Origin: Roseobacter sp.
Lineage (GTDB): Bacteria > Pseudomonadota > Alphaproteobacteria > Rhodobacterales > Rhodobacteraceae
Reading direction: 5' to 3'
Length of the DNA stretch: 64,000 bases
Assembly (NCBI GenBank): GCA_024636495.1
Contig: JAGXGZ010000081.1
Coordinates: 1-64,000 of the forward strand
Shown here one piece after another: positions 31,207 through 41,989 of the stretch. Within the stretch, counting starts at the first letter, position 1; the number at the start of each line of letters is the position of its first letter. The translations under genes were made by a program, and so were the position numbers. The notes under the pieces are model-generated. The model searched no databases. It was not told the DNA's origin and was given only the letters and a program-made list of their open reading frames with translations.

Positions 31207-32160
31207 TCAGGCCGCACAACTGGCACCGCCCAAGACACAGAATTTCGCGCAATGAGGGTGGTTGAGCGCCACGTCTTTTTCGGCCTCTTCTAGGCTGGTC
31301 CCCAGCTCGAATTCTGCCGAATACGGCAACAGGGTACAGGCCAGTACGGCGGGCTTGTCAGCGCCCTTGCGTTTGACCACCATGCGCGAGCTTGAACACA
31401 TTACTGCGTCTGGTGACTTGTTGAGGATACCCCAGCAAGCGGTTGTTATTTCTGGAACTTCGACGGTTTCATCCATCTCGGGGAACAGCACTGTCATACC
31501 GGGATCGCTGGCATCAATATCAAATCCGTGTTCGGCATAAAAGGCACCATAGCCGGCGCGGCTGTCTTGATCACTGGCCCCGAAAACCGACCGACCGGCG
31601 ACAGCCATGCGAAATTCGTTGTCGCGCAGCCATTTCATGCCAATCACGGTTTTATCCAAGGCACCTTTGCCACGTTCCGCGTCATGCAGATCCGTGCGGT
31701 AGTGATCGACGGAAATTCGCAATGTCAGCTTGCCGGGGTAGGCTGCGTTCAGTCGTTTCAGCCCATCGCGCATTGATGGACGCATCATAGGGCGCATGGC
31801 ATTTGTCAGGATCAAAACGTCATAGCCTTCGGCCAATGACGCCTCGGTGATGTCAATCATTTGCGGGTTCATAAAGGGTTCGCCGCCGGTAAAAGCGATC
31901 TCGGTCACGGGCCAGTTGCGGGTCTTGATCTGGCCCAGATAATCGCGCACCTCATCGGCAGTGATATAGACCAACGCGTCGTTGGTCGGGCTGGACGCGA
32001 TATAGCAGTTCACGCATTCGATGTTGCACAGCGTGCCCGTGTTGAACCACAGCGTCTGAGGGTTTGTCAGGCTTACGGTCGCTCTGTCTTCGCCTTTTGC
32101 AGTCACCAAGGGGTCTTGGAATTTGCCTGCATTCGCCTCAACGACATCTTTCATCAACAC
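31207..32160 (-). CDS. Radical SAM protein of unknown function
   Basis: CNIECVNCYIASS (CxxxCxxC), AFTGGEPFMNPQM, C-terminal CAKFCVLGGASCAA. Confidence 0.9.
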   Translation of the reverse strand: MLMKDVVEANAGKFQDPLVTAKGEDRATVSLTNPQTLWFNTGTLCNIECVNCYIASSPTNDALVYITADEVRDYLGQIKTRNWPVTEIAFTGGEPFMNPQMIDITEASLAEGYDVLILTNAMRPMMRPSMRDGLKRLNAAYPGKLTLRISVDHYRTDLHDAERGKGALDKTVIGMKWLRDNEFRMAVAGRSVFGASDQDSRAGYGAFYAEHGFDIDASDPGMTVLFPEMDETVEVPEITTACWGILNKSPDAVMCSSSRMVVKRKGADKPAVLACTLLPYSAEFELGTSLEEAEKDVALNHPHCAKFCVLGGASCAA

Positions 32161-32255
32161 TCAACCCTTAAATCGTTCCGGTGGTTTTTCTTTTCCTATG
32201 GGAATGGTAAAAGCAAGAAAACCCCGTGTATTCTTTTGCACAGACTTGTGAAGCG

Positions 32256-32284
32256 TTGGAATACTTGTATGTTTGCGCTAACAT
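32256..32284 (+). promoter_or_regulatory. Putative promoter of zwf-pgl-pgi
   Basis: TTGGAA (32256-32261)-N17-TAACAT (32279-32284), 49 bp upstream of the zwf ATG. Confidence 0.35.
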
Positions 32285-32332
32285 AGATTAAAATATCCCA
32301 AATGCCGCATTTGCGCGGCAAGGAGCTTTCCG

Positions 32333-33802
32333 ATGGTCTCACGCGTCATTCCTGTCGATCCCTTCGATCTCGTGATTTTCGGCGGAACAGGTGATCTGGC
32401 GCGTCGCAAGATCCTGCCGGGGCTGTTTCGGCGTTTCTGCTCAGGCCAGATGCCCGAAAATGCCCGTATTATCGGCGCAGCGCGGACCGAAATGGATGCT
32501 AATGGCTACCGCGAGATGATTGCGGCGGCGATTGCCGAATTCAACGCCGATTTCGACCATGAAACGGGGCAGCTTGAACGCTTTCTGGCGTCTTTGGATT
32601 ATGTTGCTATTGATGCCAAAGGCACGGATGGCTGGGCTGATCTGCAAAAGCTGATGGCAGGCACGGACCGGATTGAGGCGTATTACTTTTCTGTATCGCC
32701 CTCTTTGTTCGGCGATCTGGCAGAGCGTTTGCAGCAATGGGGTATGGCCGACGCGCGCAGCCGCATCGTGGTGGAAAAACCTTTTGGCCGCGATCTGGCC
32801 ACGGCAAAGGCGTTAAATGCAACCTTGGCCAAGTATTTCGACGAAAGCCAGATTTACCGTATCGACCACTATCTGGGCAAGGAAACCGTCCAAAACCTGA
32901 TGGCTGTGCGCTTTGGCAATATGCTGTTCGAGCCGCTTTGGAACAGCCAGTATGTGGATCACATCCAGATTACGGTGGCCGAAACCGTTGGCGTGGGCGG
33001 CAGGGGCGAATATTACGACAAGTCCGGTGCGATGCGGGACATGGTGCAAAACCACCTGATGCAATTGCTGTGTCTTATCGCGATGGAACCACCAGCGCGG
33101 TTTGACCCTGACGCTGTGCGCGACGAAAAACTAAAGGTTATTCGGGCACTTGACCCAGTATTGCCTCACCATATTTCGCGGGGGCAATATCAGGCTGAAC
33201 CGTGCAACGAGACTGAACACCCCGGCTACCGCACGGCTGTGGGGGATCCGCGGTCGCGCACCGAAAGCTTTGTTGCGCTAAAGACCCATATCAGCAACTG
33301 GCGGTGGGCGGGCACGCCGTTTTATCTGCGCACGGGCAAGCGTATGGCGGCCCGGTCGTCCGAAATCACCGTTGTTTTCAAGGAAACGCCGCATTCGATC
33401 TTTGCCGAAGACGCGGGGCGTCATCGAAATGTTCTCTCGATCCGGTTGCAGCCGAACGAAGGGATCACCTTGGGCGTGACAATCAAGGAGCCGGGGCCGG
33501 GCGGGATGCGTCTGATCGATGTGCCGCTCGACATGACGTTTGCCGATGCGCTTGGCCCTGAAAGCGCCGAACAGGTCGACGCCTACGAGCGGTTAATCAT
33601 GGACGTCATCCGGGGGAACCAGACGTTGTTCATGCGCGGTGACGAGGTAGAGGCCGCTTGGGCTTGGACGGACCCGATTATTCAGGGCTGGGAGGCGCGC
33701 AATGACGTGCCCAAGCCTTATGATAGCGGGTCAGATGGCCCAACGGACGCAATCGAGTTGATGCGCCGCGACCAGCGCAAATGGCGGGAGCTTTCCAAAT
33801 GA
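32333..33802 (+). CDS. zwf: Glucose-6-phosphate 1-dehydrogenase
   Basis: DLVIFGGTGDLARRKILPGLF, RIDHYLGKETVQNLMAVRFGN, VGDPRSRTESFVALK. Confidence 0.97.
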   Translation: MVSRVIPVDPFDLVIFGGTGDLARRKILPGLFRRFCSGQMPENARIIGAARTEMDANGYREMIAAAIAEFNADFDHETGQLERFLASLDYVAIDAKGTDGWADLQKLMAGTDRIEAYYFSVSPSLFGDLAERLQQWGMADARSRIVVEKPFGRDLATAKALNATLAKYFDESQIYRIDHYLGKETVQNLMAVRFGNMLFEPLWNSQYVDHIQITVAETVGVGGRGEYYDKSGAMRDMVQNHLMQLLCLIAMEPPARFDPDAVRDEKLKVIRALDPVLPHHISRGQYQAEPCNETEHPGYRTAVGDPRSRTESFVALKTHISNWRWAGTPFYLRTGKRMAARSSEITVVFKETPHSIFAEDAGRHRNVLSIRLQPNEGITLGVTIKEPGPGGMRLIDVPLDMTFADALGPESAEQVDAYERLIMDVIRGNQTLFMRGDEVEAAWAWTDPIIQGWEARNDVPKPYDSGSDGPTDAIELMRRDQRKWRELSK

Positions 33803-34470
33803 AGTTTATAGAATATGCCGATCGCAATGTGTTGGCGCGCGATGTCGCCAATATTCTGGCTGTTGAACTGGAAAACGCGTTGCAAAGGAACGACAGCGTC
33901 AGTCTTGCAGTGCCTGGAGGGACCACACCGGGCCCTATTTTCGACAGCTTGAATGGCGCGCAACTTGATTGGTCTCGTGTGCATGTGATGTTGACCGATG
34001 AACGCTGGGTTGCCCCCGATCATGATATGTCGAATGCACGATTGCTGCGCCAGCGCTTGTTGGTAGGCCCTGCAGCGGCTGCCGCATTCACCCCGTTCTT
34101 TGTTGACGGGCTGACCGCCGCAGAGGCGTCGGAGGATTTGTCGGCTGCGATTGCCCCACATTTGCCCTTGTCGGTTTTGGTGCTGGGAATGGGAGCAGAC
34201 ATGCACACGGCATCGCTGTTTCCGGGATCACAGGGGCTGGAGGCAGCCATGGCGGACAACGCTCCCGCGATCTGCCCGATAAACGTCGAGGGCCAAGACA
34301 TCGGGCGCATAACCTTGTCACGGGCTGCGCTGGATGCGGCACAGTCAAAACATCTGGTCATATTCGGCCAAGAGAAACGCGCGGCGGTAGAGCGGGCCAT
34401 GACCTTGCCGGACCATGAGGCCCCCATCGGCGCAGTATTGAAAGAGGCGGTAGTCCATTGGGCAGCATGA
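33799..34470 (+). CDS. pgl: 6-phosphogluconolactonase
   Basis: [40 protein letters not shown] overlap with zwf. Confidence 0.92.
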   Translation: MKFIEYADRNVLARDVANILAVELENALQRNDSVSLAVPGGTTPGPIFDSLNGAQLDWSRVHVMLTDERWVAPDHDMSNARLLRQRLLVGPAAAAAFTPFFVDGLTAAEASEDLSAAIAPHLPLSVLVLGMGADMHTASLFPGSQGLEAAMADNAPAICPINVEGQDIGRITLSRAALDAAQSKHLVIFGQEKRAAVERAMTLPDHEAPIGAVLKEAVVHWAA

Positions 34471-36056
34471 ACAAATTTAGCGACCTGATCCGCAAGCAAG
34501 ACGCAGTCAAAGACCGCTCTATCCTGTCATTGTTCGATAATGGCAACCGTGGTGCGGATTTTTCGGCTCAAGCTGGGGATATATTGTTCGATTTCTCTAA
34601 GACAAATATTGATTTCGACGCGATGAATGCCTTGCTTGCACTGATCGAAACCTCTGATGTGGCGGCCCGGCGCGACGCGATGTTTGCTGGCGACAAGATA
34701 AACGAAACCGAAGGCCGCGCAGTGCTGCACACCGCATTGCGCAATGTCGACGGCGGTGCGGTGATGATGGACGGCAAAGATGTGATGCCTGCCATTCTGG
34801 AAACGCTCAAGCGGATGGGCGATTTTGCCGATAAAATCCGCGCAGGCACCATCACCGATGTGGTCAATATCGGCATTGGTGGCTCTGATCTGGGTCCGGC
34901 GATGGTCGTGCAAGCGCTGTCGCCCTATCATGACGGGCCGCGCTGCCATTTCGTGTCGAATGTCGATGGGGCGCATATCGCCGATACGTTGCGCGGGCTG
35001 GATGCCAAAACGACGCTGGTCATCGTTGCCTCCAAAACCTTTACGACCATTGAAACCATGACCAATGCCCGAACGGCGCGGGCATGGATGCTGGATCACG
35101 GTGGCGACCCTGCGCGCCAGTTCGTCGCTCTCAGCACCGCTCAGGAAAAAACCGACGACTTCGGCATTGATCCCTCTCAGGTCTTTGGCTTCGAGGATTG
35201 GGTTGGCGGGCGCTATTCCGTATGGGGGCCGATTGGCCTGTCGCTGATGATTGCGATTGGTCCGCGCGCTTTTCATGCGTTTTTGCGCGGTGCACAATCC
35301 ATGGACCGTCATTTTTGCGCCGCTGCCCCGCACGAGAACATGCCGATGCTGCTGGCACTTGTGGGCATCTGGCACAACCAGATCTGCGGCTACGCAACGC
35401 GGGCGGTGCTGCCCTACGATCAACGGCTGGGGCAATTGCCAGATTATCTGCAGCAGCTTGAAATGGAATCTAACGGCAAGTCCACCCAGATGGACGGCAC
35501 CACCGCACCGTTCAACACAGGGCCAGTGGTGTGGGGGGCGCCAGGTACAAACGGCCAGCACGCCTTTTACCAGCTGATCCACCAGGGCACGCGGGTGATC
35601 CCGTGTGAATTCATGATAGCGGCCAACGGGCACGAACCCGAACTGGCCCATCACCACAAACTGCTGATCGCCAATTGCCTCGCGCAATCCGAGGCATTGA
35701 TGCGCGGGCGCAGCTTGCAAGAGGCGTCACAGATGATGGCGGCCAAGGGCCTGACCGGGGCCGAGCTTGACCGTCAGGCGCGCCACCGCGTTTTCCCGGG
35801 CAATCGGCCTTCTACCACGCTCAGCTATCCATGGCTCGATCCGTTCACGCTTGGTCAGATCATTGCACTTTATGAACACCGCGTCTTCGTCGAGGGGGTA
35901 ATCTTGGGCATCAACTCCTATGACCAGTGGGGCGTAGAACTTGGCAAGGAACTTGCGACATCGTTGCAGCCCATTGTCGAGGGCAGTGAACCCGCAGTCG
36001 GCAAAGACGGCTCTACGATGGCTCTCTTGGATTTCATTGCAAAACACGCCGACTGA
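34467..36056 (+). CDS. pgi: Glucose-6-phosphate isomerase
   Basis: [56 protein letters not shown] overlap with pgl. Confidence 0.97.
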   Translation: MNKFSDLIRKQDAVKDRSILSLFDNGNRGADFSAQAGDILFDFSKTNIDFDAMNALLALIETSDVAARRDAMFAGDKINETEGRAVLHTALRNVDGGAVMMDGKDVMPAILETLKRMGDFADKIRAGTITDVVNIGIGGSDLGPAMVVQALSPYHDGPRCHFVSNVDGAHIADTLRGLDAKTTLVIVASKTFTTIETMTNARTARAWMLDHGGDPARQFVALSTAQEKTDDFGIDPSQVFGFEDWVGGRYSVWGPIGLSLMIAIGPRAFHAFLRGAQSMDRHFCAAAPHENMPMLLALVGIWHNQICGYATRAVLPYDQRLGQLPDYLQQLEMESNGKSTQMDGTTAPFNTGPVVWGAPGTNGQHAFYQLIHQGTRVIPCEFMIAANGHEPELAHHHKLLIANCLAQSEALMRGRSLQEASQMMAAKGLTGAELDRQARHRVFPGNRPSTTLSYPWLDPFTLGQIIALYEHRVFVEGVILGINSYDQWGVELGKELATSLQPIVEGSEPAVGKDGSTMALLDFIAKHAD

Positions 36057-36092
36057 TCGGGCTTTTCGGTTCATTTGGCCAGATAAACTCCG

Positions 36093-36123
36093 GGGGGATG
36101 AGGGGCAGCGCCCCTCATCCCCC
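36093..36123. terminator. Strong hairpin between convergent pgi and antiporter genes
   Basis: GGGGGATGAGGGGC-AGC-GCCCCTCATCCCCC perfect 14-bp stem; no T-run on either side. Confidence 0.5.
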
Positions 36124-36135
36124 TGCGTAAAAGAC

Positions 36136-37392
36136 CTAAACCAAATCCGGATGCCGGCCGACGCGGTTGGCAAGACGGGCGACCGTCAGGCCTTGGACGA
36201 TGATCGAAAACACCACTACGATGTAAGTGCAGGTCAAGATCAGCGGTTTCCACTCTCCCTCGGGGAGGGACAAGGCCAAAGCCACAGAAATCCCGCCTTT
36301 CAAACCGCCCCATGTCATGATCGGAATGACGCCTTGGTTAAAGTTCCGAAACGGGCGCAAGATCCCGATGGGCACCGCGACAGCCACCAAACGACCCGAC
36401 AACGCCAGAATGATCGCGGCCATGCCGGTCAGGAAAAGATCGCCATTAAATGCGATGGCAAAGACTTCAAATCCGATCATTAAAAACAGGACAGCGTTCA
36501 AAATTTCGTCGATCAGCTTCCAGAAGGCGTCGACATAGCGGCGGGTTTCTTCGGACATGCCGCGCGCCGCCCCGACATCGCCAATCAGTAACCCAGCACA
36601 GACCGCCATGATGGGGGCCGACACATGCAGAGCAACGGCCAGCTCGTATCCGCCAAATGCCAGGCCAAGGGTCAACAAAACCTCCAAGGAATAATCGTCG
36701 ATCCGACGCATTACGCGGAACGTGAGCCAGCCCAAAACCAGCCCCAGCACTGCGCCGCCAACGGCTTCTTGAAAAAACAGTTGTGTTGCACCCCATACGG
36801 CGTTGCCTTCGGCACCGTGTCCCTCAAGCGCCGGAAAGGCGAGGCCCACAAGAATCAAGAACACCACATAGCCGACACCGTCGTTGAACAGGCTTTCACC
36901 CGCGATCTTTGTCTCAAGCGACTTGGGCAGATCGGCCTCGCGCAACACCCCCAGAACCGCAACCGGATCCGTGGGCGAGATGAGCGCGCCAAACACCAAT
37001 GCGGTGAGCAGCGGCATGCCTGTCAGCCATGAAAAGCCAATGCCGACGATGGCCGTTGAAAGCGCCACACCCAGCGTCGCCATCAGCGCGACAATGACCC
37101 ATTCGCGGCGCAGGTCGGATGTTTTGACATGCAGTGCACCTGCAAATAGCAACAGACCCAACATGCCTTCCAAAAGGGCTTCGGAAAAATCGATCCCCGT
37201 CACAACGCCGCGCACGGCGTTTGCGATGCCAAGGCTCGGCAGGGCCAGATCGATCCCCAGCAAACCAAAGGACGCGATCAGGGCGACGATCAGAATGCCG
37301 ATGGAGGAGGGCAGCTTGAGAAACAAGTAGTTTACCGCGCCGAACCCTCCGGCCATGACGATCAGCAGTGACGCGATTTGCAAGAAGGTCAT
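36136..37392 (-). CDS. Na+/H+ antiporter (CPA1-like cation:proton antiporter)
   Basis: Multi-TM; GALISPTDPVAVLGVL, AGESLFNDGVGYVVF, TWGGLKGGISVALALSLP. Confidence 0.93.
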   Translation of the reverse strand: MTFLQIASLLIVMAGGFGAVNYLFLKLPSSIGILIVALIASFGLLGIDLALPSLGIANAVRGVVTGIDFSEALLEGMLGLLLFAGALHVKTSDLRREWVIVALMATLGVALSTAIVGIGFSWLTGMPLLTALVFGALISPTDPVAVLGVLREADLPKSLETKIAGESLFNDGVGYVVFLILVGLAFPALEGHGAEGNAVWGATQLFFQEAVGGAVLGLVLGWLTFRVMRRIDDYSLEVLLTLGLAFGGYELAVALHVSAPIMAVCAGLLIGDVGAARGMSEETRRYVDAFWKLIDEILNAVLFLMIGFEVFAIAFNGDLFLTGMAAIILALSGRLVAVAVPIGILRPFRNFNQGVIPIMTWGGLKGGISVALALSLPEGEWKPLILTCTYIVVVFSIIVQGLTVARLANRVGRHPDLV

Positions 37393-37416
37393 GATGGGGT
37401 TCTTTCTGGTCAGGGC

Positions 37417-37863
37417 TTAAAGCTTGATGTCGTAGGTCACCCATGGGGTGCGATCGGCAAGCGTGTCATAGACTGCGCGGGCACGGTAGTTGTTTTCGGC
37501 TGTGATCCAGCGCACCACGCCCCATCCGTTGGTTTCGGCCACCACTTTTACCGCGTCGATCAGGGCTTGTGCCGCACCATAACCGCGGGCTGCGGGGGCA
37601 ACGAATAAATCATCCAGAAAACAGTTTGTGAGCGCGCGAAGCTGGCTTGTGAAGGGACGGTAATGGGTAAAGCCGATCACGGTGCCGCTTGTATCTTCGG
37701 CGACGATACACATGCTGGAATGGGTCGTATCCATCAGCCAGCCAAACACCGTTTCGCGCATCTGCGCAGTTTGTTCGACCTTGTAGAACGCGGCATATCC
37801 GGCAAAGAGGGCTTCCCACACGGGTCGGTCGGCTGCGGCAAGGGCACGGGTGGTCACCGTCAT
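37417..37863 (-). CDS. GNAT-family N-acetyltransferase
   Basis: FLDDLFVAPAARGYGAAQALIDAV acetyl-CoA binding motif; start placed at 37863. Confidence 0.88.
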   Translation of the reverse strand: MTVTTRALAAADRPVWEALFAGYAAFYKVEQTAQMRETVFGWLMDTTHSSMCIVAEDTSGTVIGFTHYRPFTSQLRALTNCFLDDLFVAPAARGYGAAQALIDAVKVVAETNGWGVVRWITAENNYRARAVYDTLADRTPWVTYDIKL

Positions 37864-37885
37864 CGTGGGTTCCTTTTGGTTGTGG

Positions 37886-38365
37886 TCAACTTTGCGCCGT
37901 AGCGTGATCATGGGTTTCAAAATGGCGCTTCAGGCGGTCGGGCAGGGCGAAGCGGCCTGACCCATCTGGTTCAAGCAGCACTAAAATGCAGTCAAAGGTC
38001 GCGCGCAATTGGCCGTCCACCCACACCTGCTGGCTTAGGCTGTAAGACGTGTTCCGAAATCCCGTGCAGCGGCAGGTCACGATGTAGTCCTCACGCTCCA
38101 GCAATTCATGCAGATAGCGGATCGACCCCGACCGGATGACCACGCGCGGCCCCGGCGTGTCGATCAGACCTTGTTCCACAAGGGATTGCGTGTATCGAAT
38201 GCGAAGCCGTTCAAACCACTCAAAATAAGTGCAGTTGTTGACGTGGTTGTTTGTATCCAGATCGGAAAACCGCACCTGATCCGCCATCGCAAGGGGCTGG
38301 GGTTCATTAATACCTGCGCTGCGTTGCTGATCGGGGCTTAGGGGGGTGTGAAAAGGAACTGTCAT
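37886..38365 (-). CDS. Acyl-CoA thioesterase (hotdog fold)
   Basis: VRFSDLDTNNHVNNCTYFEWFERLRI. Confidence 0.88.
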   Translation of the reverse strand: MTVPFHTPLSPDQQRSAGINEPQPLAMADQVRFSDLDTNNHVNNCTYFEWFERLRIRYTQSLVEQGLIDTPGPRVVIRSGSIRYLHELLEREDYIVTCRCTGFRNTSYSLSQQVWVDGQLRATFDCILVLLEPDGSGRFALPDRLKRHFETHDHATAQS

Positions 38366-38454
38366 TCACCCTGCGTAAGCATGTGTCTGCGCGCTTGCAA
38401 GAGCAGGATGGATTGTTCAGGGTAGCGATAAAACCATAGTCGGGAGGACACGCC

Positions 38455-40080
38455 ATGCTTGGCCAAATGATGAGTAAATCGCTAACGATCTCAAGTCTGA
38501 TCGAACACGCACAACGCTACCATGCTACCGGAGAGATATATTCGGTCAATACTGGGGGCGGGGTCGAGGAAACCTCCTGGGGTCAGGTCGGGGCCAATTC
38601 ACGCGCTCTGGCGTCAGCATTGGCGGGTCTGGGGCTTGAACCACAAGCGCGCTGCGGCACGATCGCCTGGAACAACCGTCGCCATCTCGAGATCTACTTT
38701 GGGGCGTCGGGCGGTGGTTTTGTATGCCACACGATCAACCCCCGTCTTTTTCCTGAGCAGCTTGTTTATATCCTGAACCATGCCGAGGATAAGGTTTTGT
38801 TCATCGACAAGACGTTCGTCCCGTTGGTTGCCGCGATCCGTGACAAGCTTGAGCATCTTGAGCATATCGTGTTGATGGAAGGCAGTGACGCGGAAGCTGC
38901 CAAGGCGCTTCCCGGTCTGAAATTCTATGATGATCTGATCGAAAGCGGCGATTCCGAATTTGAATGGCCGGAATTGGATGAAAACACGGCATCAAGCCTT
39001 TGCTATACCTCGGGCACCACGGGCAATCCAAAGGGTGTCTTGTATTCGCACCGCTCGACCGTGCTGCACAGCTTTGGCATCAACCTGGCCGACAGCATCG
39101 GCATTTCCGCCAAAGAGGTCGTTCTGCCTGTCGTCCCGATGTTCCACGTCAACGCATGGGGCGCGCCTTATGCTTGCGCGATGGTCGGCGCGCGCATGGT
39201 CATGCCGGGGCCGGGGCTGGACGGGCCGTCGCTGGTTGGGTTGATTGATAAATACCAGATTTCACTGGCTTTGGGCGTACCGACAATCTGGCTGGGCCTG
39301 TTGGACGAAGCAGACAAGATCGGGTCCAGTCTGGCCAGCCTCAAGCGCACGGTTGTTGGCGGTTCTGCCTGCCCACCGTCGATGATGACGGCCTTCCGCG
39401 AGAAATACGGGGTCGAGACGATCCATGCGTGGGGCATGACTGAAATGTCGCCTGTCGGCAGCATTAACCAACCCTTGGCCAAGCATATGGACCTGCCAGA
39501 GGCCGATCAGCACAAGCTGCGCGAGAACCAAGGCCGGCCTGTGTACGGGGTCGAGCTGGAAATTCTGGACGACGATGGCAAGCCGCTGCCCCATGATGGC
39601 AAAACTCAAGGCGATCTGGTGACAAAAGGGTACTGGATTCTGGATGCGTATTTCCGCAAAACCCGCGAGGAAACGCTGACCAAGGATGGGTGGTTTGATA
39701 CTGGCGATGTGGCGACGATGGACCCTGACGGCTATGTCACGATCCGCGACCGGTCAAAGGATATCATCAAATCAGGTGGCGAGTGGATCAGCTCGGTCGA
39801 GCTGGAGAATATCGCTATCTCTCATCCGCAATTGTCCGATGCCGCCGTGATTGGTGCGAAGCATAAAAAATGGGATGAACGCCCCATTCTGATTGCCGTG
39901 AAGCGCGAGGGGCAAGAGCCGACCGAAGAAGACGTGCTTGGCATCTTTGAGGGAAAGATTGCGAAATGGCAAACGCCCGATTGCGTGGTCTTTACCGACG
40001 TTCTGCCGCGTAACGCTACTGGTAAAGTGCTTAAGCGCAATCTTCGCGACGAATTTGGTGATGTGCTGATCAAGAAATAA
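38455..40080 (+). CDS. Fatty-acyl/3-methylmercaptopropionyl-CoA ligase-like AMP-binding enzyme
   Basis: SSLCYTSGTTGNPKGVLYSHRSTVLH, AWGMTEMSPVGS, GWFDTGDVATMDPDGYVTIRDRSKDIIKSGGEWISSVELEN. Confidence 0.9.
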   Translation: MLGQMMSKSLTISSLIEHAQRYHATGEIYSVNTGGGVEETSWGQVGANSRALASALAGLGLEPQARCGTIAWNNRRHLEIYFGASGGGFVCHTINPRLFPEQLVYILNHAEDKVLFIDKTFVPLVAAIRDKLEHLEHIVLMEGSDAEAAKALPGLKFYDDLIESGDSEFEWPELDENTASSLCYTSGTTGNPKGVLYSHRSTVLHSFGINLADSIGISAKEVVLPVVPMFHVNAWGAPYACAMVGARMVMPGPGLDGPSLVGLIDKYQISLALGVPTIWLGLLDEADKIGSSLASLKRTVVGGSACPPSMMTAFREKYGVETIHAWGMTEMSPVGSINQPLAKHMDLPEADQHKLRENQGRPVYGVELEILDDDGKPLPHDGKTQGDLVTKGYWILDAYFRKTREETLTKDGWFDTGDVATMDPDGYVTIRDRSKDIIKSGGEWISSVELENIAISHPQLSDAAVIGAKHKKWDERPILIAVKREGQEPTEEDVLGIFEGKIAKWQTPDCVVFTDVLPRNATGKVLKRNLRDEFGDVLIKK

Positions 40081-40089
40081 ATACGCAGG

Positions 40090-40118
40090 CGCTGGCCTTG
40101 GTTAAAAGGCCAGCGTTT
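40090..40118 (+). terminator. Hairpin terminator downstream of the CoA ligase
   Basis: CGCTGGCC-N10-GGCCAGCG followed by TTT. Confidence 0.6.
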
Positions 40119-40729
40119 CATGGCAGCGCAGATTAAACGCTAAATCTGTTTGAATCAGCGCATCTATACGTAGGTGCGCCGGCGCTTGCTGCACGATTTG
40201 CAGACTTCTTCTGGCATTGACCGGCTGTCACGCCAGCGGTGTAAGCCAACAAAGCAGGGAACTCGCGCCAGAGCGCGGAAAATAGAGTGTAACATCGATT
40301 ACCTATGGGAGTGTGGTTAAGCTGTGAAAACTCTTGCTTAGTAAAAAAAGGCCACCAATTAACAAAATTAAGCATATCAAATCAACGCTATAAGTCCAAA
40401 TAATACTTTATTTTTCAATCTTTAGCTGTTTTAAATCAACGGTGTACAATCCTGTCGGGAAATCTTGGCTTGATTTGCGTCTATATTAGGCATATTAGTG
40501 CGCTTTGGTTCATTTCGGATGTCGATGACAAACATTTAAACCGCGAATCTAATGGCACGGGGAAATGCTGCAATTACTCTTCCCATCCTAAATGGAACAC
40601 ATGGTATTCTCTTCTCTGCAAACGTCCGACGATGCGCCGTTTGCGCGCCCGATTGCCGCCCCGACACTCTGGCAATCTCGTTCGACCTAGGTGTCAGCTC
40701 CCCCCAAAGGGCCTCAAAACAAGCGAGTA

Positions 40730-40806
40730 TGGTAGGCCCGGCAGGACTTGAACCCGCAACCAAAGCGTTATGAGCGCTCTGCTCTAACCAGTTGAGCTAC
40801 AGGCCC
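40730..40806 (-). tRNA. tRNA with CAT anticodon (probably tRNA-Ile2; tRNA-Met not excluded)
   Basis: Reverse complement GGGCCTGTAGCTCAACTGGTTAGAGCAGAGCGCTCATAACGCTTTGGTTGCGGGTTCAAGTCCTGCCGGGCCTACCA folds as a cloverleaf; anticodon loop CTCATAA; encoded CCA. Confidence 0.93.
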
Positions 40807-40939
40807 GCCATATCGGTTTCGTAAGGGGGTGCGGCTTGCACGTCAAGACCAAGAACGGTTGGCTAGGTGTGTCTTGCATTGCACGCCTGCGCGCGGTGCT
40901 ATAACCCGCTTTCGCAAAGGCAATAAGCGGCGGGGCCCG

Positions 40940-41989
40940 ATGATGACCAACTCGAAGAACGGAATCACCTATGCGGATGCAGGGGTGGATATCGACGCGG
41001 GCAATGCGCTGGTCGAGCGGATCAAACCTGCGGCCAAGCGTACCAAACGTCCCGGCGTGATGTCAGGCCTCGGCGGCTTTGGCGCATTGTTTGACCTCAA
41101 AGGTGCGGGCTATGTCGATCCGATCCTTGTGGCCGCGACTGATGGTGTCGGGACCAAGCTGCGTATCGCGATTGATACCGGAAATGTTGACGGCGTTGGC
41201 GTTGATCTGGTGGCCATGTGCGTTAATGATCTGGTCTGCCAAGGGGCGGAGCCTTTGTTTTTCCTTGATTATTTCGCCACCGGCAAACTGGAGACAGAAG
41301 AAGCCGCACGCATCATCGAAGGTATCGCACGAGGCTGCGAAGGATCGGGTTGCGCGCTTATTGGCGGCGAGACGGCGGAAATGCCGGGTATGTATTCTGA
41401 CGGCGATTTCGACCTTGCAGGCTTTGCCGTGGGGGCCATGGAACGGGGCGCTGATTTGCCAAGTGGTGTGGTCGCGGGCGATGTTCTGCTGGGGTTGGCC
41501 TCGGACGGGGTGCATTCAAACGGCTATAGTCTTGTGCGCAAACTGGTCGCAATGTCGGGCCTGGGATGGGAGGCGAACTGCCCGTGGGCTGATGGCTCTT
41601 TGGGCGAGGTTTTGCTTACCCCTACAAGGCTTTACGTGAAACCGGCCTTGCAAGCGATCCGGGCAGGGGGCGTGCATGCGTTGGCCCATATCACCGGCGG
41701 TGGCTTGACCGAAAACCTGCCCCGCGTGTTGCCAGACGACATGGGGGCCGAGATTGACCTGAGCGCGTGGGACATGCCCGGCGTGTTCAAATGGATGGCT
41801 GACATCGGCAGCATGACCGAGCCGGAAATGCTCAAGACGTTTAACTGCGGTGTTGGTATGATTCTGGTCGTGTCGGCAGATCAGGCCGAGGCGCTGTCAG
41901 GATTACTGCGCGAAGCGGGCGAAACCGTTTACGATATGGGCCGCGTCACGGATGGGGCAGGCATCGACTACAGCGGAAACCTTTTGTGA
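40940..41989 (+). CDS. purM: Phosphoribosylformylglycinamidine cyclo-ligase
   Basis: [51 protein letters not shown]; start ATG 40940. Confidence 0.97.
   Translation: MMTNSKNGITYADAGVDIDAGNALVERIKPAAKRTKRPGVMSGLGGFGALFDLKGAGYVDPILVAATDGVGTKLRIAIDTGNVDGVGVDLVAMCVNDLVCQGAEPLFFLDYFATGKLETEEAARIIEGIARGCEGSGCALIGGETAEMPGMYSDGDFDLAGFAVGAMERGADLPSGVVAGDVLLGLASDGVHSNGYSLVRKLVAMSGLGWEANCPWADGSLGEVLLTPTRLYVKPALQAIRAGGVHALAHITGGGLTENLPRVLPDDMGAEIDLSAWDMPGVFKWMADIGSMTEPEMLKTFNCGVGMILVVSADQAEALSGLLREAGETVYDMGRVTDGAGIDYSGNLL

Noticed and set aside
34527-35720. 397-aa minus-strand ORF antisense to pgi
   Set aside because: Shadow ORF; pgi motifs are unambiguous on the plus strand.
40133-40375. 80-aa minus-strand ORF in the AT-rich gap
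   Set aside because: No recognisable domain, no clear start context; could be chance or remnant.
40552-40773. 73-aa ORF ending MVGPAGLEPATKAL
   Set aside because: Its C-terminus is antisense translation of the tRNA at 40730-40806, a classic false-positive peptide (GPAGLEPATK).
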